NCBI GenBank assembly: GCA_031431195.1
Contig: JANPCU010000176.1
Span: 1 to 64,000, forward strand
DNA: 64,000 nt
Source of the DNA: TH-plancto1 sp031431195
GTDB taxonomy: Bacteria > Planctomycetota > Planctomycetia > Planctomycetales > Planctomycetaceae
Reading direction: 5' to 3'
Below, piece after piece: positions 60,087 through 64,000 of this stretch (the first letter of the stretch is position 1; every line of letters starts with the position of its first letter). The position numbers and the translations under genes are program-made. The notes under the pieces were generated by a model, which was not told where the DNA came from, searched no databases, and saw only the letters and a list, made by a program, of their open reading frames with translations.

Positions 60087-60346
60087 ATCGGCAACAACCC
60101 TCACGCCGCCCGCTTCCCCGCTATGACAATGTCGCTGCACTTCTCTCCGCTCAACGGGATGAAAACGCAGAACCTGGTTGCCGCCCGACTTCCCTGAAGA
60201 TCGTCCGGCTCTCCGGCCCGGCCCGGGAATCCCGTTCGCCCTCCTTGCATCTTGCAGAGGATCGTCTTCCGTGTTCCAATGGAGGGAGCACAAACCCCAG
60301 TTGATCGAATCTGGCTCGACCTGCTGTCCCCCTGGTGAGTTGTTTC

Positions 60347-61738
60347 ATGGCCCGTCCTGCCACTCGTCGTGACTTCCTTCGCCGGTTTGGGCTGAGCGCA
60401 GCTGCGTTTCCGTTTCTCTGCAACCTCCCGAGTTTGGGTTTTGCGAATTCGGGGGGACGCAAGAAGCGGCTGGTCATTATGTTCAGCCCCAACGGCGTCG
60501 TGCCGTCGGCGTTCTGGCCGGAAGTCGACAAAGAAAAGGACATCGTTAAGGAGTTCCTGACCAGTGTGGGGCAACGCATCGCGGGACCGATGGGGTCCGA
60601 GATGCCGCTGACCGGATTTAAGGAAATCCTGTCCCCGCTTGAGCCGTATCGCGATCGCACCCTCACGCTGCACGGCGTTTGCGACAAAATCCGCGGCGAC
60701 GGCGATAACCATATGCGCGGGATTGGCTGCCTGCTGACTGGGATCGAGCTGTTCCCCGGCAATATTCAGGGCGGCTCGGACACTCCGGCGGGCTGGTCGA
60801 GCGGGATGTCGATCGACCAGGAGTTGAAGACCTACTTGCAAGCTGAGGCAGAGACCCACACGCGGTTCGGCTCGTTGGAATTCGGAGTCGTGGTCCCCGA
60901 CCGGGCCGACACCTGGACCCGCATGGTTTATGCCGGACCGAACAAGCCGATCACTCCGGTTGATGACCCGTACCAGATGCTCACCAAGCTGTACGGCAAC
61001 GTGGCCGACCGCGAAACGCTGAAGAGTGTGCTGGATGATCTGAAGACCGATCTCGACAAGTTGAAGTCCGTGGTCGGCAGCGAGGACCGCCATCTGCTGG
61101 AAGAGCAGGCGACCTTCGTCCGCGAGATGGAGAAGGATCTCGCCGCCTCACAAGCGGCCACCCTCGGCCACGCGATCCCCCAACTCGAACCCGGCATTCG
61201 CGAGTCAAACGATAACCTGCCCAAGATCAGCCAGATGCAGATCGACCTGCTTGTCCACAGCTTGGCTGCCGACTTCACCCGCGTCGCGACCTTGCAGTTC
61301 ACGAACTCCGTCGGGCAGGCAAAGATGACTTGGCTGGGCATCGACGAGAACCACCACACCCTCTCGCACGAAGACGACAGCAACGCCGACGCCCAGGCCA
61401 AACTCACCAAGATCAACAAGTGGTACTGTGAGCAGCTCGCCTACCTGACGAAGAAGCTGGCGGAGACACCGGAGCCGGGCGGGATGGGGAGCCTGCTCGA
61501 TAATACGCAGATCGTATGGACGAACGAGCTGGGCAAGGGGAACTCGCACACGCTTGATAACATCCCGTTCGTGCTGGTCGGTGGCGGCTTCGACTACAAG
61601 GGCGGCCGCGCACTCGAATTCGGCGGCGTCCCGCACAACCGCCTGCTGCTGTCGTTTGCCCATGGAATGGGCCACATGCTCGACCGCTTCGGCAACCCCG
61701 ACTACTGCGGAGACGGTCCCCTGAGCGGACTGGTGTAG
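60347..61738 (+). CDS. DUF1552 secreted protein with Tat-like signal
   Basis: ATG 60347 (MARPATRRDFLRRFG) is chosen because the RRDFL twin-arginine signal follows directly; an upstream GTG is less likely. The 463 residues show the DUF1552 family pattern: KRLVIMFSPNGVVPSAFWP (~45-63), DNHMRGIGCLLTG (~120-132), NELGKGNSHTLDNIPFVLVG (~385-405) and a C-terminal LSFAHGMGHMLDRFG. Members are typical of planctomycetes and usually sit beside DUF1592/DUF1588 genes; here there is none in view. The function is not established; sulfatase-like metal enzymes share some structure. Confidence 0.9.
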   Translation: MARPATRRDFLRRFGLSAAAFPFLCNLPSLGFANSGGRKKRLVIMFSPNGVVPSAFWPEVDKEKDIVKEFLTSVGQRIAGPMGSEMPLTGFKEILSPLEPYRDRTLTLHGVCDKIRGDGDNHMRGIGCLLTGIELFPGNIQGGSDTPAGWSSGMSIDQELKTYLQAEAETHTRFGSLEFGVVVPDRADTWTRMVYAGPNKPITPVDDPYQMLTKLYGNVADRETLKSVLDDLKTDLDKLKSVVGSEDRHLLEEQATFVREMEKDLAASQAATLGHAIPQLEPGIRESNDNLPKISQMQIDLLVHSLAADFTRVATLQFTNSVGQAKMTWLGIDENHHTLSHEDDSNADAQAKLTKINKWYCEQLAYLTKKLAETPEPGGMGSLLDNTQIVWTNELGKGNSHTLDNIPFVLVGGGFDYKGGRALEFGGVPHNRLLLSFAHGMGHMLDRFGNPDYCGDGPLSGLV

Positions 61739-61972
61739 CTCAGCCAGTGAATCGCCGTGGTTGCCAGGAAGGGTTTCCACGTAGGGTGGGACCAGCCGCT
61801 CTGGGCGCAGGCCCACCATTGCCTGCCAATCAACGTCGCACATGGTGTACCAGCGGCACCAGAGGTGTTCAGACGGGCAGTTCTCGCAGCCAGAACCTCC
61901 GGTGACCAAGCCACCCGGTAGATTCCTGAGCGAATCAACCGGAGTTACTCCTTTTTTTGATTTCCCACGACC

Positions 61973-62695
61973 TCAATAATCCCCCAACATCAATGGAAAT
62001 GTTTCTTTGAATAAGGATGGATCCAATTCGATCAGTAGCCCGTTGGACGGGTGCATTTTGACAATGGAAATGGCATATGAGGTAATTTTGAACAGCGGCC
62101 CATCGCTACGCCATTCGGTGACATGGATGTCATGTCCCCAACCATCGTTGAAGCAGGTCAGCGGGTTTTGACCTCGACTAAGTTCTTGAACTGCCGACTT
62201 GAGACGGCTGGAGTAGGACGGAAGTGGCTGCATCGGGTGAAGAATGATGTCGTTGCCTCGCACTTCCCATTTTCCGATAACGTCGAAACACATCGGCCCC
62301 GATGTACCACCGCCGAAAAGACCGCACCCCTGGAAGTACTCGATCTTTCGGGCATGAAACGTTCGATCGGAATGAAAATGATATTCGAGGCGAGGTACTC
62401 CGCAGGGAATCCCGGGTAGTTCTTCGTCCCAGCGATCAATCTCATCAACGCTGCCTACCGCCCATGTCCCGACTAGCAGTTGCTCGTGGGCACTCAGAGG
62501 GCGGATTTTGTCCCACAACATCCACGCAAACGGCAACAGTGAGACGGCGAAACAGCCAGTCACTAACCAACCGATCATTCGACCGAATCGTCGCGGCGGT
62601 TGGGGTGGAGTCTTTGATGCTTTCGCAGCGAGCAACTCAGCCCCTGCCACGACGGTCCCGGTCCGATCCGCAGTTGATATCAAATCCACAGACAT
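61973..62695 (-). CDS. Membrane-anchored hypothetical protein, 240 aa
   Basis: One transmembrane helix (IGWLVTGCFAVSLLPFAWML, ~41-60) anchors a C-terminal ~170-residue domain with alternating strands (LLVGTWAVGSVDEIDRWD, LEYHFHSDRTFHARKIEYF, WEVRGNDIILHPMQPL), like the lipocalin/DUF4488-type 'W...GxW' folds. Cys residues may form disulfides in the periplasm. No function is assigned. The 234-base gap to the DUF1552 gene holds no supported gene. Confidence 0.65.
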   Translation of the reverse strand: MSVDLISTADRTGTVVAGAELLAAKASKTPPQPPRRFGRMIGWLVTGCFAVSLLPFAWMLWDKIRPLSAHEQLLVGTWAVGSVDEIDRWDEELPGIPCGVPRLEYHFHSDRTFHARKIEYFQGCGLFGGGTSGPMCFDVIGKWEVRGNDIILHPMQPLPSYSSRLKSAVQELSRGQNPLTCFNDGWGHDIHVTEWRSDGPLFKITSYAISIVKMHPSNGLLIELDPSLFKETFPLMLGDY

Positions 62696-62778
62696 GTCGG
62701 CACTTCCTGTGGTTGCTGACGTGGGAGAGATGATGCTACTGGATGATATCAGCGGAGTGAAAGACCACTTGTTATAGT

Positions 62779-62802
62779 GATCCCCAGGTTCACGCGGGGA
62801 TC
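62779..62802. terminator. Perfect 7-bp hairpin
   Basis: GATCCCC (62779-62785) pairs with GGGGATC (62796-62802). It lies between the end of the toxin-like gene and the start of the membrane protein gene, without a T tract. Confidence 0.35.
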
Positions 62803-62846
62803 GCGGGCAGCAATCGAGGAAGTGAGTCGGAGTTCGAGCCCCAAGA

Positions 62847-63347
62847 CTACATCACCTCTTCATAGCGTACGTCCACAAGGGTCACGAGTGGAGGTCGCAC
62901 ACTGACAGAATACTCCACCACGACATGTCCCAGGCGTGCCTCGTAAACACCATCGGCACGGCGGAGCCCCAGCCTGCGGGGATCGCGCTGGATCATGGCT
63001 TCGAGGTGGTCGACTTCGGGAATGACCGTTCCGCGTGAGACAGAATCGAACACCCGCTGAAGAGCATCCAGGTAAGCTAATGGACGGACGAGAGTGTGCT
63101 GGTGCGGGCAGAGCTTCACGGCCAAGACTCGCACCAGCAGGTCGGCATCGGAGATGTCGTAGATGATGGCCAGTCGGCCACGCCGAGCGACCCAGTAGCC
63201 ATTGTCCATCGTCACGCCAGCGCGGTGCGGGTGGCTGCGGAGGTCTTGTTCGAGTGCGTTGGCATCGCGACCCGTCAGGGGATCTTCCGCATAATATTCC
63301 GCGTACAGGGCCTCGATCTCGCGTGCGTACTCAATGCGATGCCGCAT
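62847..63347 (-). CDS. Tandem RelE/ParE-like toxin-like protein
   Basis: The start is placed at ATG 63347 (MRHRIEYAREIEALYAEYYA), with CGGAG upstream; an in-frame ATG at 63410 would overlap the antitoxin gene by 35 bases. The 166-residue protein contains two similar units: ALEQDLRSHPHRAGVTMDNG-YWVARRGRLAIIYDISDADL and HLEAMIQRDPRRLGLRRADG-VYEARLGHVVVEYSVSV. Each resembles the strand-rich half of RelE/ParE toxins (pattern I...DPxxxG...Y.AR.G..RVVY). The duplication within one chain is unusual. Confidence 0.6.
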   Translation of the reverse strand: MRHRIEYAREIEALYAEYYAEDPLTGRDANALEQDLRSHPHRAGVTMDNGYWVARRGRLAIIYDISDADLLVRVLAVKLCPHQHTLVRPLAYLDALQRVFDSVSRGTVIPEVDHLEAMIQRDPRRLGLRRADGVYEARLGHVVVEYSVSVRPPLVTLVDVRYEEVM

Positions 63348-63375
63348 GTTCCGGACTCCGTGGGCGAGGCCCAAT

Positions 63376-63597
63376 TCAGCGGATGTCAGACGCCGCAGCT
63401 GTTCTCTCAATCAATTCACGAAACTCTCCGCCGCTCTGAAAGTGGGCCGCACGTCGGGTGGCCTCGACGATTTCGACTTCCGTAAATCCATACTCCAATT
63501 TCGCAAATACCTGTCCTCGACCATCGACGATCTCAACCGTTTCGGTCGCCTCGTCGATGAGTCGCAGCTGTTCGGGTGTGAGTTTGATCTGAATCAT
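63376..63597 (-). CDS. Putative antitoxin, 73 aa
   Basis: The start ATG 63597 (MIQIKLTPEQLRLIDEATET) is preferred to a longer in-frame start at 63690. The sequence has a helix-strand-helix layout (VEIVDGRGQVFAKLEYGFTE, then a C-terminal helical tail). Small proteins of this kind upstream of RelE-like genes are usually antitoxins. It ends 28 bases before the toxin-like gene's preferred start, on the same strand. Confidence 0.55.
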   Translation of the reverse strand: MIQIKLTPEQLRLIDEATETVEIVDGRGQVFAKLEYGFTEVEIVEATRRAAHFQSGGEFRELIERTAAASDIR

Positions 63598-63831
63598 TGT
63601 GCATTGGTCCTCATGCCCGCATTGTCTTCCATGCCGAATGACAAATCCAGGCCACTTTGAAATTACGGGGATTCGGTGTGAGCATTTCAATCCAGGCAGA
63701 GTCCGGTCGCGTGAAGTGGCTCGACTGCCTACGATACTGGAAGAGTATGGGCCGTGGTCGCTATCAGGCGGCGGGTGGCTCGCTCAACTTCGATCGGGAG
63801 CAGATCGGTGACAGAGGGATTGAATCAGTCG

Positions 63832-63889
63832 TGGGATAGGCTTCCAGCCTGTCAGCTCTTACCTCATGACAGGCTGCATGCCTATCCCA
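63832..63889. repeat. Long REP-like hairpin upstream of the last gene
   Basis: TGGGATAGGC..CAGCCTGTCA on the left arm pairs with TGACAGGCTG..GCCTATCCCA on the right arm: two ten-base stems with one three-base mismatch each side and a 12-base loop. It ends on the A of the next gene's ATG. The 234 bases 63598-63831 contain no other feature I can support. Confidence 0.75.
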
Positions 63890-64000
63890 TGTGGCTCACC
63901 AGGCTGCTGTGTCTGCTCGGCTTGTTCGCCAGCCCGCTCTACGCCGCCGATGTCCCGACTCCCGTGATCGACGCCCAGCAGGCCCGCATCGCCACAATTC
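63889..64000 (+). CDS. Start of a secreted HtrA-like (S1C) protein, partial
   Basis: MWLTRLLCLLGLFASPLYAA is a signal peptide, followed by PVIDAQQARIATI up to the window edge. The VIxAxxARIATI opening recalls planctomycete trypsin-like/HtrA proteases, whose mature part begins this way, but the catalytic part is outside the window. The call is tentative; the signal peptide is clear. Confidence 0.55.
   Translation, partial: MWLTRLLCLLGLFASPLYAADVPTPVIDAQQARIATI

Noticed and set aside
62815..62850. tRNA-like T-loop sequence (GTTCGAGCCC)
   Set aside because: The flanking bases do not form the T stem or a cloverleaf.

Overview
The window looks like a chromosomal segment of a planctomycete (Planctomycetota), high in G+C. 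The reasons are a DUF1552 Tat-type protein, a giant Ig/cadherin-repeat surface protein with an LEPR-XLL-like N-terminus, an FHA-sigma54 activator, an HtrA-like protein cut by the right edge, and intergenic DNA full of short palindromic and heptamer repeats. No rRNA, tRNA or CRISPR array was recognised.

Left flank (1-17.6 kb): an export locus. On the minus strand are a TolC-type outer-membrane protein, a GAF-HlyD inner-membrane adaptor and a giant protein of more than 2,550 residues that runs off the left edge. Divergently, on the plus strand, are a periplasmic HlyD-like adaptor, a PqqD-M50 peptidase-HlyD fusion and a shortened SecA-like ATPase (638 aa). There is no ABC transporter, so the SecA-like protein is the only visible energy source. 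The proposal that these genes together export the giant protein is an inference.

Middle (17.6-53.2 kb): an integrated plasmid-like mobilizable element. It starts with an iteron origin (two perfect DnaA boxes and six 18-bp iterons) feeding an RPA-family replication initiator. It also carries a ParA/small-partner pair beside a repeat cluster that may be parS, a DNA methyltransferase, plasmid accessory genes, a PIN toxin-antitoxin pair, a MobF relaxase-helicase, a DarB-like methylase-helicase (1,895 aa), a second AbrB/PIN pair, a tyrosine recombinase, ParB, a VirD4/TraD-like ATPase, an excisionase-like HTH protein and, at its right end, a tyrosine integrase. No mating-pair (VirB) genes are in the window.

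The element carries cargo of visibly lower G+C. The most striking is a four-gene operon at 37.1-42.05 kb with its own consensus-like promoter. It encodes a small protein, a BadF-type ASKHA protein that has lost key acidic residues, a 648-aa protein with a cryptic PIN-like nuclease domain, and an ATPase with a novel N-terminal domain. I do not recognise this set as a described system; it is the best candidate for a new defence or conflict system. A second low-G+C patch (19.3-21.8 kb) encodes a membrane-anchored repeat protein and a small partner.

Right flank (53.4-64 kb): ordinary chromosomal genes. These are a hypothetical protein, an FHA/GAF/sigma54 activator, a type 4 uracil-DNA glycosylase, an IS5-like transposase relic broken by two different small repeat elements, a ferritin-like protein, a DUF1552 protein, a membrane-anchored hypothetical, a possible toxin-antitoxin pair whose toxin is a tandem RelE-like duplication, and the start of a secreted HtrA-like protein.
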